A stretch of DNA of 64,000 bases from Massilia sp. erpn (lineage in GTDB: Bacteria > Pseudomonadota > Gammaproteobacteria > Burkholderiales > Burkholderiaceae_D), in assembly GCF_024400215.1 (NCBI RefSeq), contig NZ_CP053748.1, positions 992,001 through 1,056,000 of the forward strand, read 5' to 3'. The notes beneath the pieces were generated by a model. The model had not been told where the DNA came from, made no database searches, and saw only the letters and a list, made by a program, of their open reading frames with translations. Positions 44,529-54,017 of this stretch are shown here, piece by piece. The translations under genes and the position numbers were made by a program. Positions within the stretch are counted from its first letter, which is position 1. Every line of letters begins with the position of its first letter.

Positions 44529-44551
44529 GGCAGGCGCCGCGTGCCGTCGCG

Positions 44552-44803
44552 CTAATGCGGCAGCGGACGGCCGCTGTCCTTGCCGCTCTGCGCGGCGCCT
44601 GGCAGCGCATGCTCGGCCGGCATGCCGTCCTTGATCATGGTACGGATTTGCTGGCGCAGCTCCGGACTGTCCGTATGCTGGTGCACGCTCACGGCGTGCT
44701 GCACGGCGACGGCCAGCAGCTCATCTTCATCGTCGGCCGAAATGGCGACGGTGCAATGGGCATCGCTGGGAAAGTCGCGGCAATCAATGTATTTTCGTGT
44801 CAT
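44552..44803 (-). CDS. DUF1059 small protein
   Basis: 83 residues from the ATG at 44803, with AAGGGGG upstream. The conserved start MTRKYIDCRDFPSDAHCTVA has two Cys, and HAVSVHQHTDSPELRQQIR completes the DUF1059 pattern. Function unknown; possibly metal-binding. It has its own terminator. Confidence 0.88.
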   Translation of the reverse strand: MTRKYIDCRDFPSDAHCTVAISADDEDELLAVAVQHAVSVHQHTDSPELRQQIRTMIKDGMPAEHALPGAAQSGKDSGRPLPH

Positions 44804-44949
44804 GGCATCCCCCTTTTTGGCGGACGGCGAAGCGCCGCCCTGTTTCACTATAGTTCGCCAGAGGCTGCCTGACTTGCATATATTAATTCTCATAGGAAAC
44901 TATTTGCATTTATAATAATCCCCTTAATTCACTCCCACCCTTCCCTGCC

Positions 44950-45852
44950 ATGCTGAAAACCCTGAAGACTTCCCTGCTCTGTCTGGCCCTGGCCGCCACC
45001 CTGCCCGCCCTGGCGGCCGACGCACCCGCCGCACCGGCGACGGCCCAGCAGAGCGCCGAGCAGCTGCTGGCCTCCTTCCACTATCAGCAAGGCAAGATCA
45101 CCCTGCCCGGCGACATCGCCACGCTCGATCTGCCGCCCAGCTTCCGCTATCTGCCGCCGGACGACGCCGCCCGTCTGCTGACGCAAGGCTGGGGCAATCC
45201 GCCCGGCCTGAAATCGCTGGGCATGGTCCTGCCGGCCGACGTGAATCCGCTCAGCGCCGAAGGCTGGGGCGTGATCATCACCTACGACAAGGATGGCCAT
45301 GTGAAGGACGACGATGCCGACAGCATCGACTACGCCAAGCTGCTCAAGGAAATGCAGGAAGGAATCGAGGAAGCAAACGCCGAGCGCAAGAAGCAGGGCT
45401 ATCACGCCATGCACCTGCGCGGCTGGGCCGAGCAGCCCAGTTACGACAAGGCCAGCCACAAGCTGTACTGGGCCAAGGAGCTGAGCAACGATACCGACAG
45501 CCAGAACAGCCTGAATTACAACATCCGCGTGCTGGGCCGCGAAGGCGTGCTGGTGCTGAATGCGGTGGCCGGCATGGAGCAGATCAAGGCGGTCAAGGCA
45601 GAGATGCAGAAAGTCACGGCCTTCACCGATTTCACGTCCGGCAACCGCTACGCCGACTTCAACGCCAGCACCGACAAGGTGGCCGAATACGGTCTGGCCG
45701 CGCTGGTGGCGGGCGGCGTGGCCGGCAAGCTGGGCCTGTTCGGCAAGCTGCTCGCGCTGCTGGTCGCCTTCAAGAAGCTGATCTTCGTCGGCGCGGCGGC
45801 GCTGGTGGCGGGCATCGCCAAATTCTTCGGCCGCAAGCGCAGCGAGAGCTGA
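44950..45852 (+). CDS. DUF2167 membrane-anchored exported protein
   Basis: 300 residues. The signal peptide ends at LALAAD. The DUF2167 body follows (FRYLPPDDAARLLTQGWGNP, GWGVIITYDKDGHVKDDDAD and MHLRGWAEQPSYD). The C-terminus has one or two membrane helices (LAALVAGGVAGKLGLFGKLL and LIFVGAAALVAGIAKFF) and a basic tail. Relatives are periplasmic or inner-membrane proteins of unknown function. The gene is convergent with the chemoreceptor. Confidence 0.9.
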   Translation: MLKTLKTSLLCLALAATLPALAADAPAAPATAQQSAEQLLASFHYQQGKITLPGDIATLDLPPSFRYLPPDDAARLLTQGWGNPPGLKSLGMVLPADVNPLSAEGWGVIITYDKDGHVKDDDADSIDYAKLLKEMQEGIEEANAERKKQGYHAMHLRGWAEQPSYDKASHKLYWAKELSNDTDSQNSLNYNIRVLGREGVLVLNAVAGMEQIKAVKAEMQKVTAFTDFTSGNRYADFNASTDKVAEYGLAALVAGGVAGKLGLFGKLLALLVAFKKLIFVGAAALVAGIAKFFGRKRSES

Positions 45853-45874
45853 GCCGCGCCCTCAGCGCGCGTCT

Positions 45875-47527
45875 TTACGCCACACCCTGCGCGGCCGGCA
45901 AGCCGCGCCTTGCCGCCGGCTTCTGACGCGGCGGCAGCACCAGACGCGCCGGCACGCCGGCGCGCTCCTCCACCACGGTAAAGCGGGCCACCGCGGCGCG
46001 CAGGCTGTGCGCCTGCGCCGACAAGGCTTGCGCCGCCGCCGTCGCCTGCTCCACCAGCGCCGCGTTCTGCTGCGTGACCGCATCCATCTGCATGACGGCC
46101 ATATTGATCTGTTCGATACCCGCACTCTGCTCGTGCGAGGCGGCGCTGACATCGCCGATGATGTGCTGCACCTTGCCCACCGCCTGCACCACCTCGGCCA
46201 TGGTGCGGCCGGCCGCATCGACCAGCTGCGAGCCGCCTGCCACATGGCTGGCCGAGGCGCCGATCAATTCCTTGATCTCGCGCGCCGCGGTGGCGCTGCG
46301 CTGGGCCAGCGTGCGCACCTCGCCGGCCACCACGGCAAAGCCGCGTCCCTGCTCGCCGGCGCGCGCCGCTTCCACGGCGGCGTTCAAGGCCAGGATATTG
46401 GTCTGGAAGGCGATGCCTTCGATCACGGCGATGATCTCCGTCACCTGGGCCGAGCTGGCGGCGATATCCTGCATGGTCGCCACCACGCGCTGCACCACCT
46501 GGCCGCCGCTGGCGGCGACCTCGGCCGCGTTCTGCACCAGCGCATTGCCGCTGCGCGCATTCTCGGCGTTCTGGCGCACGGTGGTGGTCAGTTCCTCCAT
46601 GCTGGACGCGGTTTCCTCCAGCGAAGACGCCTGTTCCTCGGTGCGTTGCGACAGGTCGGCATTGCCCTGGGCGATTTCATCGGCCGCCACGGCAATCGTA
46701 TTGGCCGACTCGATGATGCCGGACACCATGGTATTTAATTGACGGCGCATCGATTCGAGCGAAGCCATCAGGCTGTCGCGCTGGCCCGACAGGGGTACGG
46801 CCACGCCCAGATTGCCGTCGGCGATCTGGCGCGCCACCTCCTGCGCCAGGGCCGGCTCGCCGCCCAGCTGGCGCAGCAGGCTGCGCGTGACCAGCCAGGC
46901 CGTCAGCAGGCCGCAGCCGATGGCGATCCCGCCCAGCAGCATGATCAGGGCGCTGGACGCTTCGGCATGCTCGGTGGCGGCCACGCCGGTGTCGGCGCTG
47001 AGCTGGTCCTCCATGGCTTGCAACGCGCCGGTGGCGGCCAGCCAGGCGCGCTGGCCGCGCCGCATCTCGCCCACCAGCAGGGCGGTGGCGCCGTCGCGGT
47101 CGCCCGCCAGGCCCAGCGCAATGGCTTGCTGGAAAGCGGGCTGGCTGTCCGCCTCCACACTCTTCAGTGCGTTGTAGAGGCGCAACTCCTCGGGCAGGGT
47201 AGTCGCGTCTTCATGGAACATTTTGCCGAGCTGGGCATAGGTCTCGGCATACAGCGCTTCCTGCTTGCGCACGCGTTCAACCTCGGCGCGCCGCTGCGCC
47301 TCGTCGCTCAAGAGGGCCAGATTGCGGATGGCGATGGCGCGGTCTTGCACCGTCGCCGCCAGCGTGGCCGCCAGCCGGGCTTCGACATTATTAATATTGA
47401 CGATGCTTTTCAGATTGTCGTTCAGCGTATATAAGCTGTACAGGCTCAGCGCGGAAATACTGGTCAGCAATAACATCAAGATGCCGAAGCCGGCCAGCAT
47501 GCGCTGCCGGACACTGAGATGATTCAT
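45875..47527 (-). CDS. Methyl-accepting chemotaxis protein
   Basis: 550 residues from the ATG at 47527, with GGAGAGGCG upstream. TM1 is at about 12-32; the periplasmic four-helix-bundle ligand domain reaches about residue 190; TM2 is near 191-213. A HAMP domain follows, then the signalling domain with the hairpin phrase [20 protein letters not shown] and [19 protein letters not shown]. The ligand is unknown. The C-terminus lacks a clear CheR/CheB-binding pentapeptide. Confidence 0.95.
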   Translation of the reverse strand: MNHLSVRQRMLAGFGILMLLLTSISALSLYSLYTLNDNLKSIVNINNVEARLAATLAATVQDRAIAIRNLALLSDEAQRRAEVERVRKQEALYAETYAQLGKMFHEDATTLPEELRLYNALKSVEADSQPAFQQAIALGLAGDRDGATALLVGEMRRGQRAWLAATGALQAMEDQLSADTGVAATEHAEASSALIMLLGGIAIGCGLLTAWLVTRSLLRQLGGEPALAQEVARQIADGNLGVAVPLSGQRDSLMASLESMRRQLNTMVSGIIESANTIAVAADEIAQGNADLSQRTEEQASSLEETASSMEELTTTVRQNAENARSGNALVQNAAEVAASGGQVVQRVVATMQDIAASSAQVTEIIAVIEGIAFQTNILALNAAVEAARAGEQGRGFAVVAGEVRTLAQRSATAAREIKELIGASASHVAGGSQLVDAAGRTMAEVVQAVGKVQHIIGDVSAASHEQSAGIEQINMAVMQMDAVTQQNAALVEQATAAAQALSAQAHSLRAAVARFTVVEERAGVPARLVLPPRQKPAARRGLPAAQGVA

Positions 47528-47641
47528 CGCCTCTCCTTTTGGGCCAATAAAGAAAAAACGATGGTATTAAGCTTGCTGCCATTCAACAAGAAGGCACAAG
47601 AATGTTACCTATTAATAATTAATATTACTAATTACTAATTA

Positions 47642-48061
47642 CTAATTTCGCCGGCCATGGGTCATCCCCACCGCCGGCGCGCTGGAGCGCTGGCTTTTTT
47701 CGTCGAAGCGGCTGCGCGCCGTGTGCACCTGGTCCTGATGTTCATAGGCCCACTCGACCAGGCCCACCATGGGCTTGAGCAGGCTATGGCCCAGGTCGGT
47801 AAGCGCGTACTCGACGCCGGGCGGCACGGTGGGATACACCGTGCGCACCACCAGGCCGTTGCGTTCCAGGCCGCGCAAGGTCAGGGTCAGCATGCGCTGC
47901 GAAATCACGCCGATGCCGCGCCGGATCTCATTGAAGCGCAGCGGGCCTTGGCATAGGCAGCTGACTATTGTGAAGCTCCATTTATCGCCCAGCCGGTCCA
48001 GCACCGCCCGCGTGGCGCGGCATTTCCCCTCATCTTTATGGAATGCATTTCTATGAGGCAT
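47642..48061 (-). CDS. HxlR-family transcriptional regulator
   Basis: 139 residues. The HxlR winged HTH is clear: VLDRLGDKWSFTIVSCLCQG, FNEIRRGIGVISQRMLT, then GVEYALTDLGHSLLKPM. The Cys pair around SCLC could make it redox-sensitive, as in some HxlR/YodB-type proteins. It reads away from the long intergenic region at 48062-48397. No target gene is obvious. Confidence 0.9.
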   Translation of the reverse strand: MPHRNAFHKDEGKCRATRAVLDRLGDKWSFTIVSCLCQGPLRFNEIRRGIGVISQRMLTLTLRGLERNGLVVRTVYPTVPPGVEYALTDLGHSLLKPMVGLVEWAYEHQDQVHTARSRFDEKSQRSSAPAVGMTHGRRN

Positions 48062-48397
48062 TAATACGATTCTCTTCGGGTTCGCACTTTAAATGCGATT
48101 GTTTTTATTTTTGATTGAACGATCGGGAATATAGGCGCGCTGGAAGCTGGCCCGATCGTGCCGGATTATTACAGGAAAATAAGGGCGAGACCGATGGTAG
48201 GGGGCGGCCTGGCATTGTGCAAGAGGGAACATCGATGTTCCCTACTAACAACTTATATTTCCTCTTAATTAAGCATCCATTAAGGAAAACCATGCGTAAA
48301 GAAGTCTTGCCAGCCGGTGCGGCCGGCGTGCTAGGATGCAGATCAGGGGCCGTGAATACATGAGACTGGCCCCGATGGCAAACCGAGCGGAGCGGCA
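48062..48397. other. 336-bp intergenic region with two inverted repeats and no clear gene
   Basis: ACGATCGGG (48119-48127) pairs with CCCGATCGT (48151-48159). AGGGAACATCGATGTTCCCT (48224-48243) is a perfect 20-bp palindrome, the shape of a dimeric repressor site. A 23-codon frame at 48292-48363 is preceded by AAGGAAAA but has no family. The solute-binding protein gene begins at the right end. Confidence 0.6.
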
Positions 48398-49186
48398 ATG
48401 CGCGCCAGACGACGCTACCTTCTAGTCCTCACCAGCCTGGCCCTGCTGGCCGGCCTGCCGGCTCGCGCCGCGCCACCGCCGCTGACCTTTTGCTTCGAGG
48501 ACGTGGCGCAGCGGCCCTGGACCACGCCCAAGGGCAAGGGCTTGAATTTCGAGCTGCTGCGGCGCGTCGAAAAACAGCTGGGCGAGCAATTCCTGTATGT
48601 GCCGAAACCCTGGCGGCGCTGCCTGGAAGAGATCCGCTCCGGCCGTGTGGACGGCGTGATCGCCGCCGCCGATTCGCCGGCGCGGCGCCGCCTCGGCCAA
48701 TTCCCGCTGCTGCCGGACGGCCGCTCCGACCCCACCCGCGCGCTTAACGAAGACCATGCCTACGTCTACCTGCGCATCGGCGGCCAGGGCCGCTGGGATG
48801 GGCAGACGCTGTACAGCCCGAATGGCGAAATCGCCGTGCAGACCGGCTATATGATCGCCACGGTACTGCGCGAACGCGGCTACAAGCCGCGCGAGCTGGT
48901 GAAGTCGGCCGACGATGCGCTGCGCCTGCTGGTGTCCGGCATGTTCGATGTGGCGGTGCTGCAGGGCAGCGAGGCCAGCCGCCTGGCGCTGCAGGATCCG
49001 CGCTTCCGCGAGCGCGTGCAGCAAGCCATGCCGCCCTACGCCACCCTGGTCTTCCACCTGATCTTCAGCCACCAGGCCTATGAGCGCGACCCGGCCCGCG
49101 CCGAAGCGGTCTGGCGCGAGATGGGCGCGGTGCGCCAGTCGCATGAATACCGCCAGCTGCTCAAGGAAGCTGGCGTCGGCAACTAA
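48398..49186 (+). CDS. Periplasmic solute-binding protein (family 3-like)
   Basis: 262 residues. The signal peptide ends at ARA/APP. The body resembles amino-acid-type periplasmic binding proteins (LTFCFEDVAQRPWTTPKGKG, LLRRVEKQLGEQF, GRVDGVIAAADSPARR, then ADDALRLLVSGMFDVAVL). There is no permease or ATPase gene beside it, so it may serve a distant transporter or act as a sensor input. Its stop overlaps the convergent membrane protein gene by four bases. Confidence 0.85.
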   Translation: MRARRRYLLVLTSLALLAGLPARAAPPPLTFCFEDVAQRPWTTPKGKGLNFELLRRVEKQLGEQFLYVPKPWRRCLEEIRSGRVDGVIAAADSPARRRLGQFPLLPDGRSDPTRALNEDHAYVYLRIGGQGRWDGQTLYSPNGEIAVQTGYMIATVLRERGYKPRELVKSADDALRLLVSGMFDVAVLQGSEASRLALQDPRFRERVQQAMPPYATLVFHLIFSHQAYERDPARAEAVWREMGAVRQSHEYRQLLKEAGVGN

Positions 49187-51042
49187 GGCCGGACCGCGGG
49201 CAGCGGCGTCACACGGCACAGCTGGTAGGGGTGCGGATCGACGCCAACCTGGGCCGAATACAACTGGCAACTGCTGCCATCCAGCTGCAAGCCATAGCGC
49301 AGCAAGTGCTGCTGCGAGGAGGCAATCGTGCCGCGGTCGATGGCGGCAATATCCATCTGGTATCGCGGCTGCAGCTCCAGGGTGCAATGCCGGGGCGACG
49401 GCTGCGCCAGATACTTGACGTCGACCTGGAAACGCACACGCTTCAGCCAGCCGTCCAGCCGCGCGCAGCCGGCCGCGCTATCGGTCAGGCCCAGCGCATC
49501 GGCGATCAGCCGCTTCTTCTTCAAGCTCGAATCCTTGTCGTTCTTGGCCCCGGCCAGCAACGCATAGTGCGGTCCGGGACGCTGGTCCAGATAGCTTTGC
49601 CAGCGCTGGCGGTAAGCCTGACCTTCGGGGAAGCCGGTGCCCAGCCCCACCACAATGGTCTCCCGCGGAAAGTACTCGGCCAGCCAGGCCAGCGGCGGTT
49701 CCGGCGAAGCGATGAAGACGATGGCGGCGGCCGGTTTTTCCAGCACCGGCGGCTGCACCGTGAAGGCGCGTTCGGCCCATTGGGCATGGCCCCAGGTGGT
49801 AAACGGCAGCGCCGACAGCACAATCACGCTCAGCACGGCCGCCAGCACGCGGCGCGCCAACCCTGGCAGCAGCAGGCGCTCCACCAGGATCCAGATCACC
49901 AGCGGCGCCAGGACTTCGATCGGCACGATATAGCGGTAAATGCTGAACAGCTCCATCCAGATCAGGTAAGCGAAGCAGAAGAACAGGAAGACGAAGCCCT
50001 TGCGTTCATCCAGCGCCGCGGCGGCGGGACGGCGGCGCAGGACTTGCACCAGCCAGGAGCACACCAGCGCCAGCGCCAGCATATAGGCCAGCGGCCAGAT
50101 CACCAGCTTGACCGGCACCTCGGCCACGCGGCTCACATCGCGCGTGAAGATGAAAGGCCAGAGCAGGGTCTCGCTCAGATTCTTGGGACGGAAATAAGTG
50201 TCGATCACCCCATGTTCCAGCGCCCAGGGGCTGTGGAAGATATTGTTAAATTGCGGGAACAGGGGATTGCCGAACATCTGCCACATCTTCAGCATCCACC
50301 AGCCGGCGGTCGCCGCCAAGCCGCCCAGCACGCCCACGCCGAACAGGAAGGCGAGGCGGATGCGCTGCAGGAAGGCCACCGGCACCGCCAGCAAGGGCAG
50401 GCACAGGGCCAGGGCATACACGGCATTGGTCAATTTCAGGCCGGCGGCGGCACCGGCCAGCACGCCGGCGGCCAGCAGGCGCCAGGCACCGCCACGCTCA
50501 CCATTGCGCCAGCGCTGCCAATGGTGCAGCAGGACGTACAGCGCCCATAACACCAGCAGGGCCGTGGTGTCGTCGCCCATCGAATTGCCCAGCTCGGACA
50601 GGAAGCCGCCCGCCAGCGTCCCGCCCAGGGCCAGCAGGATGGCGGCGCGTTGGCGCGCGCGCCCCAGCAACTCGCGTGCAATGGCGAACAGCAGCACGTA
50701 GATCAGGCCGTGCAGCGCACCAAAGACAAAACCGGCCACCGGCGCCGGGCAATAGCGCGTCAACAGGTAGTAGGGAATGTCGAGGGTGGGGTTGAAATAG
50801 CTCTGGAAGCGGCCCGGCGCCAGATCGAGGCCGATGCGGTCATTGAACAGGGCATACACGTTATACAGGTGGTAGTTGCGCATATCCCAGCCATCGTCCT
50901 GGCCCATGGCCAGCGACAGCAGGCCGCATAGCAGGGGGACGAAGAGGGCCAGACGCAGCGGCGCCGCCGGATGGTTCAGCCAGGCCGTGCGGCGCATGGC
51001 CCACGCTTCAAGCGCCAGGAGGGGATGGAAGAAAAAACGCAT
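49183..51042 (-). CDS. GT-C-type multi-spanning membrane protein (glycosyltransferase-like)
   Basis: 619 residues from the ATG at 51042; the reading frame stays open farther upstream but without a family signal. About ten membrane helices fill residues 20-420. The first loop has an acidic pair and aromatic residues (MGQDDGWDMRNYHLYNVYAL), as in GT-C glycosyltransferases that use lipid-linked sugars. The last 200 residues are soluble and probably periplasmic. It follows the FAD-binding protein gene by 35 bases and belongs to the accessory cluster. Confidence 0.8.
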   Translation of the reverse strand: MRFFFHPLLALEAWAMRRTAWLNHPAAPLRLALFVPLLCGLLSLAMGQDDGWDMRNYHLYNVYALFNDRIGLDLAPGRFQSYFNPTLDIPYYLLTRYCPAPVAGFVFGALHGLIYVLLFAIARELLGRARQRAAILLALGGTLAGGFLSELGNSMGDDTTALLVLWALYVLLHHWQRWRNGERGGAWRLLAAGVLAGAAAGLKLTNAVYALALCLPLLAVPVAFLQRIRLAFLFGVGVLGGLAATAGWWMLKMWQMFGNPLFPQFNNIFHSPWALEHGVIDTYFRPKNLSETLLWPFIFTRDVSRVAEVPVKLVIWPLAYMLALALVCSWLVQVLRRRPAAAALDERKGFVFLFFCFAYLIWMELFSIYRYIVPIEVLAPLVIWILVERLLLPGLARRVLAAVLSVIVLSALPFTTWGHAQWAERAFTVQPPVLEKPAAAIVFIASPEPPLAWLAEYFPRETIVVGLGTGFPEGQAYRQRWQSYLDQRPGPHYALLAGAKNDKDSSLKKKRLIADALGLTDSAAGCARLDGWLKRVRFQVDVKYLAQPSPRHCTLELQPRYQMDIAAIDRGTIASSQQHLLRYGLQLDGSSCQLYSAQVGVDPHPYQLCRVTPLPAVRP

Positions 51043-51077
51043 GCTTGTATATTCGCTACGTAAGGACAAGCCGCGTA

Positions 51078-52487
51078 TTATAGTTCCTTCAAGCAATCCT
51101 CCGCGATCTGCCGGGCAAAGCGGCGCAGCTCGGGCACGGCAATCGCTTCCCAGTAGTCCGCCTTCAGCCAGGGACCGATGTAGTACAGCACCCGGCTGCA
51201 GCGGCCAGCCGCATCGCGCACCGCGCAGCCCGGCCCCACTTCGATACCCAGGCCCAGCGCGTCGGCGCGCAGCAGCCCGGCCTCCAGCAGCTGGCGCACC
51301 AGCGCATTGCCGCAGGCGGCCGGGCCGGCCGGACCGGTGCAATTGATCACGCGCGCCACGCGCAACGCCGGCGCCGGCGCGCCGGTGTGGCCGGCGCGCG
51401 GCTGCAGGTGCACATGCACGCTCTCGGCATCCTCACGATAGTCAAGCAGGCGCGCCGCGTGCACGCGCAGGGCGCCGCTGCCCAAGGCCGCCTGCAGGCG
51501 CTGCTGCACCTCGGGCGCCATGCGGTGGCGGTGACTGTCCCAGTAAGGCTGCACATGGCGCAGGAAGCGTCGTCTTTGCGTACTGTCCCAGGACTGCCAG
51601 ATGGTTTGCGTATGCGGCCGCAGCGCGGCCAGCGCGGCGCGCCAGTCATGGCCGGCCGCCTGCAGCGCGCGCGCATGCTGGCGCAAGCCATGCAACTGGG
51701 CACGCACGGTCGCGGCCTGGCCCCAGATGGCCGGCAGGAGCGTGCCGGTGGCGGCGCTGGCGCCGGCCACCGGCGGCAGCGCCAGGCTGCGGTGGGCCTG
51801 CGGCAGCAGGCCGTGGCGCGACACCATCTCGATACGGCGCGCCGGATGGCGCTGCAGCAGGCTGAGGGCGACGTCCACCGCGGTCAGGCCGCTGCCCAGC
51901 AGCAGCGCCGGCTCTTCCGGCCGCAGGCTGTCCAGTTGCGCACTGTCCCAGGGATCGCGCTGATAGCGCGCGCTGGCGTAAAACCCCATATCGGCCACGC
52001 GCGGATCGGCCGCGGGGAAGTGGCCGAAGGCCAGCACCACGCGGTCAGCGTGCAGCGTGGTGCCGCCGGCCAGCTGCACCGTGGCGCCGTCATTCTCCAC
52101 GCGCAGCGCCTCGACCTGGGCGGCGATGCGCTCCAGGCGCGCCATCGGCGGCGCCGCCGCTTCGCTCAGGCGCAGCAGCCACTCCAGGTAATCGCCATAC
52201 AGCTTGCGCGGCACGAAAGTGGCGGCGCCGATGCGGCTGTCACGCGCCTGGGCATAGCGCAGGAAATGGCCAGGATCGTCGTCCAGCGCGCTCATGGCGC
52301 TGGCGGGAATATTCAGCAGGTGACCAGCGCTGCTGGTGCCGTAGGCCAGGCCGCGCGCCATGCCGGGACTGCGGTTCAGCAGCAGGATGCGCAGCGCAGC
52401 GCGCGGCGGCGCGGCGGCCTGCCGCAGCAGTTGTACCGCGCACGCCACGCCGGAAAAGCCGGCGCCCACGATCAGCACCGTCCGCAT
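51078..52487 (-). CDS. FAD/NAD(P)-binding protein (NAD_binding_9 type)
   Basis: 469 residues from the ATG at 52487, preceded by GGAGGG. The N-terminal FAD fold is VLIVGAGFSGVACAVQLL (4-21). The NAD_binding_9 pattern follows: LLNRSPGMARGLAYGT with HLLNIPASAMSALDDD, FVPRKLYGDYLEWLL, VVLAFGHFPAADP and LLLGSGLTAVDVALSLLQ. C-terminal VINCTGP and YYIGPWLKADYWEA complete it. Members are hydroxylase- or oxidase-like enzymes in secondary pathways. It is divergent from the APS kinase gene. Confidence 0.87.
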   Translation of the reverse strand: MRTVLIVGAGFSGVACAVQLLRQAAAPPRAALRILLLNRSPGMARGLAYGTSSAGHLLNIPASAMSALDDDPGHFLRYAQARDSRIGAATFVPRKLYGDYLEWLLRLSEAAAPPMARLERIAAQVEALRVENDGATVQLAGGTTLHADRVVLAFGHFPAADPRVADMGFYASARYQRDPWDSAQLDSLRPEEPALLLGSGLTAVDVALSLLQRHPARRIEMVSRHGLLPQAHRSLALPPVAGASAATGTLLPAIWGQAATVRAQLHGLRQHARALQAAGHDWRAALAALRPHTQTIWQSWDSTQRRRFLRHVQPYWDSHRHRMAPEVQQRLQAALGSGALRVHAARLLDYREDAESVHVHLQPRAGHTGAPAPALRVARVINCTGPAGPAACGNALVRQLLEAGLLRADALGLGIEVGPGCAVRDAAGRCSRVLYYIGPWLKADYWEAIAVPELRRFARQIAEDCLKEL

Positions 52488-52583
52488 GCCGCCCTCCCCG
52501 ACAAGGCAAACCAATCCGTGTATATTGCAGATGCAGCCATCGAAGCAAGCCCCTTCTTTCCCCGCAAAAGAAAGGTCTGAGCC

Positions 52584-53201
52584 ATGACCAGCAGCGACAT
52601 CGTTTGGCAGTACAGCAGCATCACGCGCGCCCAGCGCGAGCAATTGAACAACCACCGCAGCGCCGTGGTCTGGTTCACCGGCCTGTCCGGCTCGGGCAAG
52701 TCCAGCGTCGCGCGCGCCGTCGAAACGCGCCTGTTCCAGCAGGCTTGCCGCAGCTTCGTGCTGGATGGCGACAATGTGCGCCATGGCCTTTGCTCCGACC
52801 TGGGCTTCGCGCCCGCCGAGCGCGCGGAAAACATCCGGCGCGCGGCCGAAGCGGCGCGCCTGTTCAGCGAGGCGGGCATGATTGTGCTGGCGGCCTTCAT
52901 TTCTCCCTTTCGCGCCGACCGGGAACGGGCGCGCGCCCTGCTGCCGGCCGGTGATTTTCTCGAAGTCTATTGCCGCTGCCCGGTCGCCGCCTGCGAAGAG
53001 CGCGACGTCAAGGGCCTGTACCGGCGCGCCCGCGCCGGCGAAATCGCCGACTTCACCGGCGTTTCTTCGCCTTATGAGGCGCCCGCCCAGGCGGAGCTGG
53101 TGCTCGACACCTGCAGCATCAGCATCGACGAGGCAGCCGGCCGGGTACTCGACCTGCTGCGCGAATACGGCGTCATCGCCGCCCGCCACTGGCCCTTATG
53201 A
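52584..53201 (+). CDS. cysC: Adenylyl-sulfate (APS) kinase
   Basis: 205 residues. The P-loop is GLSGSGKS (33-40), followed by LDGDNVRHGL, the typical APS-binding DGDN/R pair, and FISPFRADRERAR and DVKGLYRRARAGEI. It phosphorylates APS to PAPS, the sulfate donor. No other assimilatory sulfate gene is adjacent; a sulfotransferase is 0.8 kb away, so this copy is likely dedicated to making PAPS for that enzyme. Confidence 0.93.
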   Translation: MTSSDIVWQYSSITRAQREQLNNHRSAVVWFTGLSGSGKSSVARAVETRLFQQACRSFVLDGDNVRHGLCSDLGFAPAERAENIRRAAEAARLFSEAGMIVLAAFISPFRADRERARALLPAGDFLEVYCRCPVAACEERDVKGLYRRARAGEIADFTGVSSPYEAPAQAELVLDTCSISIDEAAGRVLDLLREYGVIAARHWPL

Positions 53202-54017
53202 GCCGGGCAGCAGCAGGTGCAGCAGCTCCAGGCAGGCCAGCGCCGTCTTGTCGCCCACATCGCGGTCGCCATGCCAGGCCGAGACCGAGACTGCGGCAAT
53301 CGGATAGCGCGCCAGGCGGCGGAACAGTTCCGCCGTCTCGGCATAGCTGGGACCATGGCCAACGTGGTACTTGAGCGCCGCCAGTTCCGCCGCGTCCATC
53401 ACATCGGTATCGAAATGCACATACAGGCTTTCCTCGGGCCGCAGCAGGCCTTCGATCTCGCCGAAGCGGCAGCACACAATCTCGGAGGCGCGCAGGGCCG
53501 CATCCTCGCCCGGATCGAGGTCGCGCGCATCCGACAGCAGCACGCTCTGCTCCGGATAGGGCCGTACGCCAACCGCGCGGCGCAGCGCCTCGATAGCGTC
53601 ACGGCTGTTCTGGCGCCGGTCCTGCCGCCCCACCAGCATGGCCAGCGGCATGCCGCCCAGGTATTGGGTCTGGGTCGTGCCCCAGGTGTGGAAATCGCCG
53701 TGCGCGTCCAGCCACAGGATGCGCCGCGGCTCGCAGCCGGCCTGCTGCAGGCCGGCCAGCATGCCCAGGGTCGAGATGCAGTCGCCGGAAATGCTGACCG
53801 GCTGCTCGCCCGCCTGCACCGCGCGGCACACCTGGTCCGCCAGTCCGGCATACACCTCGCCCATGCTGGCCATCTGCGCGCCCTTGTCGGCGATCTTCGT
53901 TTCGGTGCGTCCGGGCAGCGCCAGCACCTGCCACGGCGCCGTATCGAGTTGCGCCACGCGCGCCAGGCCGTCGCGGCGCTGGCCCATCAGATACGGAATC
54001 AGGAAACGCCGTCTCAT
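53196..54017 (-). CDS. Arginase/ureohydrolase-family protein
   Basis: 273 residues from the ATG at 54017, which overlaps the sulfotransferase stop by four bases (ATGA). Ureohydrolase metal motifs: DAHGD (104-108) and HFDTDVMD (201-208) are intact, but the first motif, usually GGDHS, reads SGDCIS with Cys80 in place of the His ligand. Some subfamilies carry Cys there, so it may still be active with changed metal use. The family hydrolyses guanidino compounds (arginine, agmatine, guanidinobutyrate). Context suggests tailoring of a guanidino-bearing product, but this is inference. Confidence 0.82.
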   Translation of the reverse strand: MRRRFLIPYLMGQRRDGLARVAQLDTAPWQVLALPGRTETKIADKGAQMASMGEVYAGLADQVCRAVQAGEQPVSISGDCISTLGMLAGLQQAGCEPRRILWLDAHGDFHTWGTTQTQYLGGMPLAMLVGRQDRRQNSRDAIEALRRAVGVRPYPEQSVLLSDARDLDPGEDAALRASEIVCCRFGEIEGLLRPEESLYVHFDTDVMDAAELAALKYHVGHGPSYAETAELFRRLARYPIAAVSVSAWHGDRDVGDKTALACLELLHLLLPGS

